Part shown: positions 10,043 through 18,653 of the stretch, in pieces
How positions within the stretch are numbered: position 1 is the first letter of the stretch
Layout of the letters: each line of letters begins with the position of its first letter
From: Rhodococcus marinonascens NBRC 14363
GTDB lineage: Bacteria; Actinomycetota; Actinomycetes; Mycobacteriales; Mycobacteriaceae
DNA length: 64,000 nucleotides
Direction: 5' to 3'
Assembly (NCBI RefSeq): GCF_001894885.1
Contig: NZ_BCXB01000021.1
Coordinates: 1-64,000, forward strand
The notes under the pieces: model-generated
Seen by the model: only the letters and a program-made list of their open reading frames with translations
The model's database searches: none
Told to the model about the DNA's origin: nothing
Program-made: the position numbers and the translations under genes

Positions 10043-11157
10043 GCCCTGCGCCGCAGCACGATGCGCGCAAGTCCTCTGTGCAGTGCCCACGCGGGGGGTA
10101 TGGACAGGACGGTGGTGACGATGAACACGCCCACCGCGGAACCCTGGAATATCCCGTAGCCGAGCATCTCCATGACGAACTCCATGACGACGAGATGCAC
10201 GAGGAAGAACTCGTACGAGATCTCGCCGAGCCACACCATGGGCGCCCACGAGCACAGAGAGCCCATCGGTCCGTTTTGTGAGCCGATGACCAGCGGAGCC
10301 AGCAGGAACATCGCGAACGCGAGGTAGAGGAACGCCTTGGTGATCGCTGCCCCGCCGTCCTCAGGGACGATCGTCGCCTCACCTGCCGCCGGTGTGATGG
10401 CCAGTAGGAAGCAGACGAGGGCTCCGCCACCCGCTGCGTAGGGGTTGAAGCGACGAAGCGTCGTCGCGGCCACGGCTAGGACCATCCCACCGACGAACCA
10501 CGCGAAGAAACCGGGAAACCACAGACGCGCGGTGATCGAAATCTGGGTGTCGGCGTGCGTGAACACGATCCACAGCGGGGTGGTCAACGCCAGAACGCAC
10601 AACGCCGCCACCAGTCGGCCAGGTCGCCAACGCCTGCCACACACCGCGACCACCAGCCCCCAGGCGATCAACGGCAGGAGCATGTAGAAGACGACCTCCA
10701 CAGCCAGAGTCCACGTCTGCGTCAGGCCGTCGTGGAGATGACCGAAGCCATAGATCTGCGTGAAGGTCATGTTCCGCAGAAACCCATCCATCCCGAGTCC
10801 GGTGTCACCGGAATCGCGGAACAGGTAGATCGTGTACGTCGCAATTACAACGATCCAATATGCGGGCAGGATTCGCCGTGCCCGATGCCGGAGGTACATG
10901 CCCACAGCCGGGCCCTCACGCCCTTCGGCCAGAGCCTTCACCCACGGTCGGAACAACAGATACCCCGACAGGACGAAGAAGATGGCCACTCCGATCTCGA
11001 GACGCGAGTACACCGCGCCCACAAGATCCGGGGTGTATTTACCGGTCCAGAAGCCTGCGTGCGCCCCCACCACGAGGAGCATCGCGAAAGCCCGCACTCC
11101 GGTGAGCGAACTGATCGTGGACCGCCGCGCACTCTTCTCGACGGAATCTGCATCCAC
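9949..11157 (-). CDS. Acyltransferase 3 family membrane protein
   Basis: 402 aa with about ten transmembrane helices. The N-terminal signature of the OafA/YrhL acyltransferase-3 family is clear: LTGVRAFAMLLVVGAHAGFW with the conserved His, then FFVLSGYLLFRPW, YLRHRARRILPAYW and QTWTLAVEVVFYMLLPL. Such enzymes move acyl groups, often acetyl, across the membrane to O-acylate sugars of the cell envelope or secreted metabolites. The substrate cannot be read from the sequence. GTG start with GAGGAG eight bases upstream. The Ser/Ala-rich C-terminal tail overlaps the 3' end of the convergent MinD-like gene. Confidence 0.9.
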   Translation of the reverse strand: MDADSVEKSARRSTISSLTGVRAFAMLLVVGAHAGFWTGKYTPDLVGAVYSRLEIGVAIFFVLSGYLLFRPWVKALAEGREGPAVGMYLRHRARRILPAYWIVVIATYTIYLFRDSGDTGLGMDGFLRNMTFTQIYGFGHLHDGLTQTWTLAVEVVFYMLLPLIAWGLVVAVCGRRWRPGRLVAALCVLALTTPLWIVFTHADTQISITARLWFPGFFAWFVGGMVLAVAATTLRRFNPYAAGGGALVCFLLAITPAAGEATIVPEDGGAAITKAFLYLAFAMFLLAPLVIGSQNGPMGSLCSWAPMVWLGEISYEFFLVHLVVMEFVMEMLGYGIFQGSAVGVFIVTTVLSIPPAWALHRGLARIVLRRRAQTSSDRPSPTAVAAAESRSYAARVSGASRS

Positions 11158-11953
11158 TGCGACTGCTCCTCACTGCCGAGCGTCACGAGACGCTCGCACA
11201 GAATAGCTGTCCCAAGAAGGCTTCCAAATCATCAGCTAGGGCTCCTTGGGCGAAATAGTGCGTATGTCCCATTTTGGAGATTGCCCACAAGGTCCGATTC
11301 ACCGAGGATCACGACACATCGTCTTTGGGGATTTAGCCGTTCTCGAAATTGTGTAGTTCCGTGTCTTCTTGCGGAAGATCTGCATACGAGGCGGAAGGAG
11401 TGGGCACACGGGTTTCGTACCGCACGGTGTTGAACTGGTCCGCGCCGGGAACGCTGCCGGTGCCCACCCGTCGGATTCCTCCCCGCACGATCCTGGCCGG
11501 CCCGCCGAGACGGCGTTGGCACACCTGTGGCGTACTGGCGGGTGTCTTCCTCGGATCGGGGAGCCGACCCGGAACGGCGGGCGGGCCGGGTCGCCGAGGA
11601 GGGTGCGGTAGGCCGGGGCATCACGCTGGCCCGACGGTGACCGTGGTTGGTTCGCGTTCGGAAAGGGGCACCACCCCGGGCATGCGGTTCCTCTCCGATC
11701 CGGGGGGTGACCCTCACACAGTGGATGCGTGTCAAAACTGAGGCCTGCCTCGTCGAAACATCGTCTTTATGGAATCAACTTGTGAGACATTGCGGCCTGC
11801 GGTGATCTCTGCGCTGTGGCCTGCGCCGGAGACCGTCTCATCTCCAAGGAGGTACGAAGATCCAATGCTGCCGCGCAGATACCGCGAGCGCCCGCGCCGC
11901 GCCCTAACTCGGAGGCACGTCGCGAGCGCTCATAGTTCACGACCCTGTTCGCG
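11158..11953. other. Gene-poor accessory stretch with possible coding debris
   Basis: No intact gene seen in about 800 bp. On the minus strand, around 11333-11524, a short frame ends in a plausible protein C-terminus (QFNTVRYETRVPTPSASYAD then LPQEDTELHNF), so part of this may be the tail of a decayed gene. An 11-bp direct repeat, ACATCGTCTTT, occurs at 11316-11326 and 11758-11768, bracketing this stretch. I cannot identify the ancestor. Confidence 0.4.
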
Positions 11954-13033
11954 TCAACTGCCGAAGAGGGATCCGATTGAACCTCCGCTCGAACCGGAGC
12001 CACAAGGGTCAGGGGACGAGTCCTTTTCGATCGCCATCGAGTAGCGCCATCCTGCGGCGATGGCGGTGACGGTCTTACCTGTAAGTGCTTGGGGGACATC
12101 AACCTGCCCGTTGCCGTTGCTACCCCAGGCATGGATGACACCGTCATCGGTGAGAGCCATGGCATGCTCGGCACCTGCGGCGATAGAGACAACCTTCTTT
12201 CCTGTCAGTTCCTGCGGCACATCGGTTTGTCCGAAGTTGTTCAGGCCCCACGCATGGACGGCTCCGTCGTCGGTGAGAGCCATTCCATAACGGTCGGCGG
12301 CATCGATCGCAGTGACGGTTTTACCGTCCAACGCCTGCGGGTTGCTTGGACTCTCCCCCGAGCCGGTCCAGGAAATCACGGACCCATCGCTGGTGAGGGC
12401 CACCCACTCGCGCGTATTTGCGGCAATGGCAGTGACCGTCTTTCCCTGCAACTCGCTGGGCGTGGATCGCATGTAGCTGTAGGGGTGCCACAAATGAATG
12501 GCCCCGTCCTCGGTCAGGGCAGCCCACCGCATTCCGTACGCCGTGATGGCAGTGACTCTCTTCCCGGTCAATTCCTCGGGGATGTCGGTTTCCCCACTGC
12601 CGTTGGCTCCCCACGCATGGATGACGCCCTCGTCGGTCAGAGCAAGGAAGTAGTCGCCGGCAACATTGCCGGTGGCGATGGCGATAACCCTCTTGCCATC
12701 GAGCTCCCCTGGAGGGCTACTCGACGCCAAGACCGGGTTGTCGGTCGGCCATACATGAACGACACCGTCGTCCGTGAGCGCCATCGAGTGGCGAGAGCCC
12801 GTGGCGATGGCGGTAACGGTCCTGTCGGCCAACGTCTGCGGGATCTCGGTTCGCCCAGATGCTGCGTCATATCCCCAAGCGTGAACGGTTCCACCGTCTG
12901 ATATCGCAACACCAACCGGCGCAGCAATGCCCGGAGTAGCAACGGAGGCAGCCAGCCCCAGCGCCGCGGTGAATGCGAGGAGGAGCTTGGCTACCGTCCT
13001 GTGGCGGTGTCGTCTGGTTCGTGTACTGGTCAA
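11954..13033 (-). CDS. Secreted RCC1-repeat beta-propeller protein
   Basis: 359 aa. After a signal peptide (basic RHRHRTVAK, then a hydrophobic run ending in ATPGIAAP near residue 38) the protein consists of about seven repeats of 40-50 residues with the pattern TAIAxGxxxSMALTDDGxVH-AWG. These are RCC1-type propeller blades. In eukaryotes RCC1 is an exchange factor, but bacterial secreted members are usually binding or structural proteins of unknown partner. The tail is Gly/Ser-rich. The TTG start (13031-13033) has only a weak ribosome site; the signal peptide supports it. It has no operon partner: the neighbours on both sides are gene-poor. Confidence 0.85.
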   Translation of the reverse strand: MTSTRTRRHRHRTVAKLLLAFTAALGLAASVATPGIAAPVGVAISDGGTVHAWGYDAASGRTEIPQTLADRTVTAIATGSRHSMALTDDGVVHVWPTDNPVLASSSPPGELDGKRVIAIATGNVAGDYFLALTDEGVIHAWGANGSGETDIPEELTGKRVTAITAYGMRWAALTEDGAIHLWHPYSYMRSTPSELQGKTVTAIAANTREWVALTSDGSVISWTGSGESPSNPQALDGKTVTAIDAADRYGMALTDDGAVHAWGLNNFGQTDVPQELTGKKVVSIAAGAEHAMALTDDGVIHAWGSNGNGQVDVPQALTGKTVTAIAAGWRYSMAIEKDSSPDPCGSGSSGGSIGSLFGS

Positions 13034-13209
13034 CGCGGTTCTGCCCTATCTTCCTGTTTTGTTGAGGCGATGGCTTTACCCGAACACAGACGGCTTGCCT
13101 GTCCTGACGAAGAGTGACGTCCGGTCCCGAACGATCTATGCGAGTAAGCCGACAATCTATCTGGTCTCGACGGCGACTGTGGCGACCCGCTTGCGGTTCC
13201 GGCGTGTCA

Positions 13210-13306
13210 CCGTCTGCGACCCGCACACGCGGGATCATCCGGCTAGGCGCCCCTTCCGAAGGAACACCTAAGTCCTGCTCCCCCGCCACCACGCGGGGAT
13301 CATCCC
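13210..13306 (+). repeat. Two degenerate type I-E-like CRISPR repeat units
   Basis: Two blocks end in CACGCGGG(G)ATCATCC, at 13226-13240 and 13290-13305, each preceded by a C-rich arm able to pair with the CGCGGGG part. This is the hairpin plan of actinobacterial I-E repeats (GTnnTCCCCGCG-n-CGCGGGGATnNTCC). They are 65 bp apart instead of the usual 61, and the second carries about four extra bases in its loop. No cas genes and no further units are seen, so at most this is a dead fragment. Confidence 0.3.
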
Positions 13307-13319
13307 GATAACATGCTCA

Positions 13320-13339
13320 TCTACACGTTTCATGAGCGG
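13320..13339 (+). repeat. 20-bp dispersed inverted repeat, right copy
   Basis: TCTACACGTTTCATGAGCGG. It matches the copy at 7859-7878 with 19 of 20 bases but in opposite orientation; weak similarity continues for about 12 bases on its right. Confidence 0.6.
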
Positions 13340-13489
13340 TCATCGCTTGACAGATCAGGCCACACCTCCGGGGCAGTACCCTCCGGGCGGCTTTCCCCAG
13401 CACCACCGAAGGCCGGGCGAGCGCGCGAGGTCCTCGGTGGTGCTCGAGGTGGAACGCAGTGCCACGGTGACGCACCCGCCGCGGAGCCG

Positions 13490-13957
13490 TCACTTCCCCG
13501 GCACGGCTTCGCCGAGATGAAGGTCCGGTTCCCAGTCGTAGACGACGGCGGTCCGCAGCAGGATGTCCTGAACCGAGCGGCGTCGACGGTCGACGGCAGC
13601 CCACAGCAGCCCGAACCAGAGCATTACGCACAACACGGCGCGCAGGAAGGCCCGCAGCCAGCCGATCAACTCGCCGTTGCGGCTTACCACCCGCAACCCC
13701 ATCGTCACCGCTCCGACTGTGCGTCCGCTGAGGGCCCAGCATGCAGTGAGATACAGCACCGCCACAGCGTGGAACGTGGTCACAGAGTGCAATGCATGGA
13801 TGGCGGGAGCCGAAAATTCCTGCGGTGAGAACAACAACGTGGCGAGCAACACACCCACATAGATAAAGCCCATCATTGCCAATGCGACCAACAGGTCGAT
13901 GCCGGCGGCAAACCCTCGGGTTATGATGCCCGCGGAATGATGTGTGGGTCCGCTCAT
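13490..13957 (-). CDS. RDD-family membrane protein
   Basis: 155 aa. The RDD family is named for conserved Arg-Asp-Asp residues; here RGFAAGIDLLVALAMMGF near the N-terminus has the family's Arg...Asp pattern. Two or three transmembrane helices follow, then WALSGRTVGAVTMGLRVV and a C-terminal AAVDRRRRSVQDILLRTAVV, where the Asp is also conserved. Members are thought to be small transporters or membrane modulators; the function is not established. The ATG overlaps the stop of the upstream gene by four bases (ATGA), so the pair is co-translated. Confidence 0.88.
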   Translation of the reverse strand: MSGPTHHSAGIITRGFAAGIDLLVALAMMGFIYVGVLLATLLFSPQEFSAPAIHALHSVTTFHAVAVLYLTACWALSGRTVGAVTMGLRVVSRNGELIGWLRAFLRAVLCVMLWFGLLWAAVDRRRRSVQDILLRTAVVYDWEPDLHLGEAVPGK

Positions 13958-14457
13958 CCTTCACCCCGTTCCACCGACTGTTCCTGAGAGCGCCCGAACA
14001 ACTTGCCGACGAACCCTGATACGGCGTCGTCGGCTTGCATTCCCTGGCTCCGCACGCCGAGCACCGCCTCGCTGGACATCGACCCGGTGGACTCACGGAT
14101 GATGCGCGGCAAATCCACACCCTCGATCACGGTGTCAGCGAGATCGATGAGGTCGATGCCTTCGGCGACGACGTCGAGATCGACGTGATCGCGGACGATC
14201 GCGGTGATGTCCACTTCGAGCAGCCCAACCTGCACGACCTTCCGTAGCACCGCGTGCAGCACCCGATCCGCGAGTTCGTCCGCGGTGTGCAGTGTCTCGG
14301 TGCCGCGGTCTTCAAGGGTTGCCAGCACGGGATCGACACCTGGCACACGCCGCGCCACATCGAGGCCGAACCCGATCGCGCCACGCAATCCCGCGCCCGC
14401 GGTGGCGGCGGCACCGATCACGAGGCGTACCGGATCAGAGGACTTCGCGCCGTCCAT
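13954..14457 (-). CDS. Conserved hypothetical protein coupled to RDD gene
   Basis: 167 aa from the ATG at 14457; an in-frame TTG at 14469 is possible. An N-terminal segment (VIGAAATAGAGLRGAIGFGL) is amphipathic or weakly hydrophobic. The rest is a soluble acidic alpha/beta region with repeated VDL/IDL patterns (DITAIVRDHVDLDVVAEGID then LIDLADTVIEGVDLPRII), which look like tandem short repeats. The C-terminus reads VRSQGMQADDAVSGFVGKLF. I do not recognise a catalytic site. The four-base overlap with the RDD gene suggests the two products act together at the membrane. Confidence 0.75.
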   Translation of the reverse strand: MDGAKSSDPVRLVIGAAATAGAGLRGAIGFGLDVARRVPGVDPVLATLEDRGTETLHTADELADRVLHAVLRKVVQVGLLEVDITAIVRDHVDLDVVAEGIDLIDLADTVIEGVDLPRIIRESTGSMSSEAVLGVRSQGMQADDAVSGFVGKLFGRSQEQSVERGEG

Positions 14458-14569
14458 ACCCTTATCCAAAACGGTTGAAGCCGCCTACGCACCAGTTTTT
14501 CGATTTTCGCCACCGGGAGGTCCACGTCGAAGTCGTTGGTCGCGCACGACCAAGGACGACCGGTTCGGT

Positions 14570-14608
14570 ACAAACACAAAGGCCACGAACTCAACAGAGC
14601 TCGTGGCC
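14570..14608 (-). terminator. Terminator of tRNA-Leu
   Basis: Stem GGCCACGA/TCGTGGCC extended by a short CTC/GAG pair, followed on the minus strand by TTTGTGTTTG. It lies about 30 bases beyond the tRNA-Leu 3' end. Confidence 0.75.
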
Positions 14609-14639
14609 TCGAGTCGTGACTCCTGAGAATCATTGCTGG

Positions 14640-14722
14640 TGGGCGAAGGGGGACTTGAACCCCCACGTCCCGAAGGACACTGGCACCTGAAGCCAGCGCG
14701 TCTGCCATTCCGCCACTCGCCC
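14640..14722 (-). tRNA. leuT: tRNA-Leu (anticodon CAG)
   Basis: 83 nt with a long variable arm typical of a class II tRNA. Acceptor stem GGGCGAG pairs with TTCGCCC. The anticodon stem-loop is CTGGC-TTCAGGT-GCCAG, giving CAG. The T arm contains GGTTCAAGT. The 3' CCA is encoded (14637-14639). Its position next to fhaA matches leuT of M. tuberculosis. Confidence 0.97.
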
Positions 14723-14843
14723 GAGCGACTGCAGAACATTATCACGGGATCCCCGAGAATTACGATTCGTACAGCTCAGACCCAAAAAGGCCACGGTCGT
14801 ACCCCTCCGGGCGAAGACCGATATCATGCTGTTGCGCGGACCG

Positions 14844-15014
14844 GTGTCGTGACGGGTCGCAATGACAGTACCGTGGGATACACGCACGGCGGTGTCACGA
14901 CACGACAGTGTCACCACGCTTAGCCGTCCGCAATACAGACATGTTTTCGACACGAACAACGCCACGACACTGGGCGTACCACACCACGACACTGGGCGTA
15001 CCACACCACGGCAC
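14844..15014 (+). repeat. CACGACAC motif cluster upstream of fhaA operon
   Basis: CACGACAC occurs at 14896, 14963 and 14985, its complement GTGTCGTG at 14844, and a one-mismatch copy CACGGCAC at 15007. The last three are exactly 22 bp apart because a 22-bp unit is repeated in tandem (14962-14983 and 14984-15005, then a partial copy). The cluster lies in the 312-bp gap between tRNA-Leu and fhaA, where the promoter of the seven-gene division/envelope operon must lie. It may be a multi-site operator. Confidence 0.6.
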
Positions 15015-15034
15015 TGGAAGGAGGTTCCGATCGG

Positions 15035-16453
15035 ATGGGAATTGTTCAACGCTTCGAGCGGAAGCTCCAAGGAGCCGTCGGTGATGCGTTTGCGCGGGTC
15101 TTCGGTGGCGGCGTCGTGCCGCATGAGGTGGAAGCCGCCCTGCAGCAGGAAGCCGCCGACCAGATCCAGCAGTTGGAGGGTGGCCATCTGCTCGCTCCCA
15201 ACAGCTACTTGATCGCGATCAACAACTCGGACCACGATGAACTTGCCGCTGACAGAGACCTGACGGTCAGGGCCTTCGCCCGTCACCTCGAAGACTTCAT
15301 TCGCGAGCAGGGATGGCAGACGTTTGGTCCCATCCAAGTCGCGTTCGAACCGTCGCCGTCAATGCACACCGGGCAGTTCCGCACCCGGGGTTCGGTGGAT
15401 CCGGACGCAGGTCGCGCCGGTGCCACCACGTCGGGGCGACCCGAACCGCCACGCGGTCCCTTACCGCGACCACAGGCACCATCTGTACCCGTCACGTCGA
15501 ATCCAGGAGCTGGCCCCATGACGCAGAATTCAGGCTACGACCCCAGCCGCGAACCGGCGGGCAACCGCAAGCCGAACCCACAGGACGCGCGCAACGGTCA
15601 CGCCCACCCCGGCCAGGATCAGCGGTATCCCCAGGGCAACCAGAATGGCTACGACCGTGGCGGGTACCCGCCGGAGGATGCGTACCCGCAGGAGCAGGCG
15701 TACGGCCAAGCATACGACCAGGGGTCCACGGCTCGCGGTTACGACCAGCAGGGCGGGTACGACCAGCAGGGCGGGTACGACCAGCAGGGCGGGTACGACC
15801 AGCAGGGCGGGTACGACCAGCAAGCGGACGGCGGCTACCAGCAGCAGGACTACCAGGGCGGGTACGACCAGCAGGGCGGGTACGACCAGCAGGGCGGGTA
15901 CGACCAGCAAGCGGCCCCCGCCCGCTACCCGGACGGCTCCTACGCCGACGGCGGCTACCAGCAGCAGGGCTACAACCAGCAGGGCGGGTACGACCAGCAG
16001 GGCGGGTACGACCAGCAGGCCTACGCCGACTACGACCAGGGCGGCTACCAGCAGCAGGGCTACAACCAGCAGGGCGGGTACGACCAGCAGGGCGGGTACG
16101 ACCAGCAGGCCTACGCCGACTACGACCAGGGCGGCTACCAGCAGCCATACCCGCGCGCCGGCCAGACGTTCACCGCCACGTTGCAGCTCGAGGACGGCAG
16201 CGGGCGGCACTTCCAGCTGCGCGAGGGCAACAACGTCATAGGCCGCGGCCAGGAGGCACAATTCCGACTTCCGGACACAGGCGTGTCGCGTCGCCACATC
16301 GACATCCGCTGGGACGGGCAGGTCGCGATGCTCTCTGACCTCGGCTCCACCAACGGAACCACGGTCAACGGCGCACCCGTCCAGGATTGGCAACTTGCCG
16401 ACGGAGATATCGTCCGGGCAGGTCATTCGGAGATCCTTGTCCGAATCCTTTAA
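15035..16453 (+). CDS. fhaA: FHA-domain protein FhaA
   Basis: 472 aa. N-terminal FhaA-type domain (DUF3662, about residues 1-125, starting GIVQRFERKLQGAVGDAFAR), a long Gly/Tyr/Gln low-complexity linker (about 165-375), and a C-terminal forkhead-associated domain (about 378-472) with the phosphothreonine-binding residues in VIGRG, SRRH and STNGT. In mycobacteria FhaA is a PknB substrate that binds phosphorylated MviN and tunes peptidoglycan synthesis. The AAGGAGG ribosome site is strong. It is the first gene of the operon ending with pknB. The central linker is much more repetitive than I would expect for this family. Confidence 0.95.
   Translation: MGIVQRFERKLQGAVGDAFARVFGGGVVPHEVEAALQQEAADQIQQLEGGHLLAPNSYLIAINNSDHDELAADRDLTVRAFARHLEDFIREQGWQTFGPIQVAFEPSPSMHTGQFRTRGSVDPDAGRAGATTSGRPEPPRGPLPRPQAPSVPVTSNPGAGPMTQNSGYDPSREPAGNRKPNPQDARNGHAHPGQDQRYPQGNQNGYDRGGYPPEDAYPQEQAYGQAYDQGSTARGYDQQGGYDQQGGYDQQGGYDQQGGYDQQADGGYQQQDYQGGYDQQGGYDQQGGYDQQAAPARYPDGSYADGGYQQQGYNQQGGYDQQGGYDQQAYADYDQGGYQQQGYNQQGGYDQQGGYDQQAYADYDQGGYQQPYPRAGQTFTATLQLEDGSGRHFQLREGNNVIGRGQEAQFRLPDTGVSRRHIDIRWDGQVAMLSDLGSTNGTTVNGAPVQDWQLADGDIVRAGHSEILVRIL
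15738..16149 (+). repeat. GGYDQQ-coding 18-bp repeats in fhaA
   Basis: The 18-bp unit encoding Gly-Gly-Tyr-Asp-Gln-Gln recurs about a dozen times, some in perfect tandem. A larger 90-bp block coding for 30 residues (QQGYNQQGGYDQQ...YADYDQGGYQ) is duplicated back to back at about 15960-16139. The units are nearly identical at DNA level, which indicates recent slippage or unequal exchange, so copy number may vary between strains. Confidence 0.9.
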
Positions 16454-16701
16454 GGCTCGCCCCACCAGAGGAGCCACTGGGATCAGCCACTGATTTCCCG
16501 GCCGAGACATAACCGAGACAGCTTCGGTACTGGCCGACATCGCGTCGGACGCGGAGTCGGCCGTAACCCGGTGCGGACTGAGTATCGTGGTGGGCTGCCC
16601 GTATCCTGATCGCAGGGTGCGGGTTGCCCATATAATGCTGCCAGAAACAGACCCGGGAACCTCGGATGTTCCGGCCATGAATGGAAGGAGGCGGAACTGC
16701 T

Positions 16702-17166
16702 GTGCAAGGTTTGATTCTGCAGCTCACACGAGCAGGCTTCCTGCTTCTGCTGTGGCTGTTCGTGTGGGCCGTCCTGCGGACATTGCGTGGCGACATCTAC
16801 GCCGGCTCCGGTGTACGCGTGCCGCCTCGATATTCCCGCGGTGGCAACGTCCTGCCGTCCTTGGGTAAGGCGAAGACCGCGAAGTATCTGGTGGTCACGC
16901 AGGGCGGTCTGGCCGGTACCCGCATCACGCTCGCAACGCAGCCCGTCCTCATCGGCCGCGCCGATGACTCCACCCTCGTCCTTACTGACGACTACGCCTC
17001 CACCCGCCACGCTCGGCTCTCTCCACGAGGGGCCGACTGGTATGTCGAAGACCTCGGCTCGACCAACGGCACCTACCTGGATCGTGCCAAGGTCACCACA
17101 TCTGTCCGCGTGCCGCTCGGTACTCCCGTACGCGTCGGCAAAACGGTAATCGAGTTGCGCCCGTGA
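16702..17166 (+). CDS. fhaB: FHA-domain membrane protein FhaB (FipA)
   Basis: 154 aa from a GTG at 16702, which begins MQGLILQLTRAGFLLLLWLF as in mycobacterial FhaB. AAGGAGG lies upstream. An ATG seven codons earlier falls inside that ribosome site and is less likely. One N-terminal transmembrane helix (about 5-27), a short linker, then an FHA domain (about 65-150) with LIGRADDSTLVLTDDYASTR and EDLGSTNGTYLDR. In mycobacteria this protein bridges FtsZ and FtsQ under stress when phosphorylated by PknA. Its last codon overlaps the start of pstP (GTGA). Confidence 0.95.
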   Translation: MQGLILQLTRAGFLLLLWLFVWAVLRTLRGDIYAGSGVRVPPRYSRGGNVLPSLGKAKTAKYLVVTQGGLAGTRITLATQPVLIGRADDSTLVLTDDYASTRHARLSPRGADWYVEDLGSTNGTYLDRAKVTTSVRVPLGTPVRVGKTVIELRP

Positions 17167-18653
17167 CCCTGGTACTCCGCTATGCCGCTCGCAGCGACCG
17201 CGGCCTCGTTCGTTCCAACAACGAAGATTCTGTCTACGCCGGTGCCCGCCTCCTGGCGCTCGCGGACGGAATGGGCGGTCACGCTGCCGGTGAGGTCGCG
17301 TCACAGTTGATGATCGCCGCACTGGCGCATCTCGACGACGACGAACCCGGCGAAGACCTCCTGGGCAAGTTGGAGGCTGCCACCCGCGAGGGCAACGACT
17401 CCATCGGCGACCACGTCGAGGAAGATCCCGAGCTCGACGGAATGGGCACCACGCTCACGGCAATCCTGTTCTCGGGCAGCAAACTCGGGCTCGTCCACAT
17501 CGGCGACTCCCGTGCCTATCTGTTGCGTGACGACTCCCTCACCCAAATCACCCGGGACGATACGTTCGTGCAGTCGCTCGTCGACGAGGGACGGATCACG
17601 GCCGAGCAGGCCCACACGCATCCGCAGCGCTCGCTCATTATGCGCGCCCTCACCGGCAACGAGATCGAGCCGACGCTGACGGTCCGCGAGGCCCGCGCCG
17701 GGGATCGCTACCTGTTGTGCTCCGACGGACTGTCGGACGTGGTCAGCGACGAGACCATCGAAAACACCATGCGTGAGAGTTCTCAGGATGAATGCGCCGA
17801 CCGGCTCATCGAGCTCGCCCTCCGTAGCGGCGGTCCGGACAACGTCACGGTCGTCGTCGCCGATGTCATCGACCTCGACTACGGGCAGAGCCACCCCATC
17901 GTGGCCGGCGCCGCCTCCACCGACGACGAGGAGGACGCCCCTCCACCCAACACGTCCGCCGGTCGTGCCGCCGCGATGCGTCCGCCGCGTGCCACCCCGA
18001 AACGAGTGGTTCCGCAGGCCGCGGAACCACCAACGAAGAAGCGCCATCGCATGTGGTGGGCCGCCCTCACCCTCGGCTTGATCGTCGTGGTCGCCGTCGC
18101 TGCATTCGTCGGGCAGGCTCTGATCCGCAACAACTACTACGTCGGCGCAGACAGTGAGCGCGTCACCGTGTTGCGTGGGGTTCCCGGCTCGGTGTTGGGC
18201 TACTCGCTGCAAGAGGCGAATCTCCTCGGCTGCGTCAGCGACACGGGCGACCTGAGGTTGATGTCGCCCAACGAATCAGCGAGCGGTTGCACCGTTCTCG
18301 AGGTCGATGATCTCAGGCCGTCCGCGCGCGAGCAGGTCCGTGCCGGACTGCCCTCAGGCAACCTCGACGACGCCCGCAACCAGATGGCACGGCTCGCCGA
18401 GAACGACCTGCTTCCGATCTGCGAGCCGGAATCGTCCGACGTTCCCGCGACCACTCTGGCACCCACCCCGGAGACAACGCCGCCGTTGGCACCCGTTCCC
18501 CCAGCCGAGGTGGCACCGCTACCAGCCGAGGTGGCACCGCTACCAGCCGAGGAGATACCGGCACCTGCGCAAGAGATACCCGCACCGCCCACCGACACCC
18601 CGATGCCTCCCATGACCCAGGTTCCTGGTCAGAACTGCAGGACGGCCAACTGA
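17163..18653 (+). CDS. pstP: Membrane Ser/Thr protein phosphatase PstP (PP2C family)
   Basis: 496 aa. Cytoplasmic PP2C domain (about 1-238) with the metal-binding aspartates in [41 protein letters not shown] and [10 protein letters not shown] Pro-rich juxtamembrane segment, one transmembrane helix (about 297-320) and a roughly 175-residue extracellular part follow. The outer part ends in near-perfect Pro/Ala repeats (PAEVAPL). PstP removes phosphates placed by PknA and PknB and so closes the phosphorylation loop of this operon. It starts at a GTG overlapping fhaB and ends in TGATG overlapping rodA. Confidence 0.97.
   Translation: MTLVLRYAARSDRGLVRSNNEDSVYAGARLLALADGMGGHAAGEVASQLMIAALAHLDDDEPGEDLLGKLEAATREGNDSIGDHVEEDPELDGMGTTLTAILFSGSKLGLVHIGDSRAYLLRDDSLTQITRDDTFVQSLVDEGRITAEQAHTHPQRSLIMRALTGNEIEPTLTVREARAGDRYLLCSDGLSDVVSDETIENTMRESSQDECADRLIELALRSGGPDNVTVVVADVIDLDYGQSHPIVAGAASTDDEEDAPPPNTSAGRAAAMRPPRATPKRVVPQAAEPPTKKRHRMWWAALTLGLIVVVAVAAFVGQALIRNNYYVGADSERVTVLRGVPGSVLGYSLQEANLLGCVSDTGDLRLMSPNESASGCTVLEVDDLRPSAREQVRAGLPSGNLDDARNQMARLAENDLLPICEPESSDVPATTLAPTPETTPPLAPVPPAEVAPLPAEVAPLPAEEIPAPAQEIPAPPTDTPMPPMTQVPGQNCRTAN

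Larger units (their letters stand above)
13034..13489. other. Gene-poor region with repeat fragments
   Basis: No intact gene in about 450 bp. It holds two imperfect copies of a GC-rich repeat resembling type I-E CRISPR units (13210-13306) and the right copy of a 20-bp dispersed repeat (13320-13339). The sequence looks like eroded mobile or accessory DNA. Confidence 0.5.

Noticed and set aside
11316-11768. Insertion flanked by 11-bp target duplications (ACATCGTCTTT)
   Set aside because: No terminal inverted repeats or transposase remains inside; the direct repeat alone is too little.
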